NCBI RefSeq assembly: GCF_002941025.1
Contig: NZ_PTJS01000001.1
Span: 1,550,001 to 1,614,000, forward strand
Source: Streptomyces sp. QL37
GTDB lineage: Bacteria > Actinomycetota > Actinomycetes > Streptomycetales > Streptomycetaceae
DNA: 64,000 nt
Direction: 5' to 3'
The notes under the pieces were generated by a model. The model was given only the letters and a program-made list of their open reading frames with translations. It did not search any database and had not been told where the DNA came from. The position numbers and the translations under genes were made by a program. Below, piece after piece: positions 63,765 to 64,000 of the stretch; positions within the stretch are counted from its first letter, which is position 1, and each line of letters starts with the position of its first letter.

Positions 63765-64000
63765 ATGCGGCGGTTCTCGGCGTCCTCAGGACGCGATGCA
63801 GAAGTCCGGACCACGGGCCCTCGGACAGGAGGCCCCGCAAGCCGCGCGTACGTGCTCAAAGGTATGGCGCTCGCGGGCTCCCTCGCCCTCACAGCCATCG
63901 CGGTGCCGACGTCATTCGCCGCTGCTGACAGCATGGTCCCGTCGCAGAGCCGCGGCCATACCGCGGACCCGGAGGACGCCGGGCTGGCCTTCGACTCCGC
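63765..64000 (+). CDS. secreted protein, N-terminal part only
   Basis: An ATG with GGAG six bases upstream opens a frame that is still open at the window edge (78 complete codons). A basic N-terminus (RRFSASSGR) is followed by a hydrophobic core ALAGSLALTAIAV and a likely cleavage site SFAA-AD, giving an exported protein. The mature part begins PSQSRGHTADPEDAGLAF; the family cannot be told. Confidence 0.6.
   Translation, partial: MRRFSASSGRDAEVRTTGPRTGGPASRAYVLKGMALAGSLALTAIAVPTSFAAADSMVPSQSRGHTADPEDAGLAFDS

Overview
The window is high-GC DNA with frequent GTG starts, ATGA/GTGA translational overlaps, a monomeric NADP-isocitrate dehydrogenase, an LPFR-motif small protein, a SigB/SigF-type sigma factor and GNNT/GGGTAC-type promoters. 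Together these point to a Streptomyces or close relative. No rRNA, tRNA or CRISPR array was seen.

Region 1 (1-37 kb) is a plant-sugar catabolic island. It holds the tail of a GH3 glucosidase, araB-araA-araD plus a zinc-less dehydrogenase, a GH2 beta-galactosidase, a DHA2-type permease, an SDR, a GH43 xylosidase/arabinofuranosidase, decayed GH3 and GH1 genes, and a GH78 rhamnosidase-aldolase-rhamnose isomerase-rhamnulokinase operon. Seven copies of one AT-rich 27-bp imperfect palindrome (operator A) sit upstream of these units, so they look like one regulon for pectin/arabinan/rhamnoside-derived sugars. No LacI/AraR-type gene is present here to bind it. Inside this island (13.8-25.3 kb) lies a De Ley-Doudoroff-like galactose/galactonate pathway: polyol-family permease, zinc dehydrogenase, DUF4380 protein, lactonase, KDG kinase, KDPGal aldolase, galactonate dehydratase and a frameshifted SDR, with a GntR/FCD regulator. 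A second AT-rich element (operator B) precedes each of its transcription units and the regulator itself. An unrelated LysR-EamA pair splits this cluster.

Region 2 (37-43.7 kb) has a LysR regulator divergent from a PrpF-family isomerase and a MatC/SLC13-type carboxylate carrier. It is followed by debris: an integrase fragment, a damaged IS701 transposase, the last codons of an RNA methyltransferase and the first codons of a gamma-glutamyltransferase. That last piece marks where chromosomal DNA was cut away.

Region 3 (43.7-64 kb) is ordinary chromosome: a five-gene oligopeptide ABC transporter, a lipoate-protein ligase family gene, icd, a NarL-type two-component system, an AhpD-like protein with a (frameshifted) methyltransferase, an amidase, a small secreted protein, a MerR-like regulator and the LPFR small protein. 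An IS5-family element with a second, opposite-facing IS end nearby follows, then a general-stress sigma factor and the start of a secreted protein cut by the window edge.
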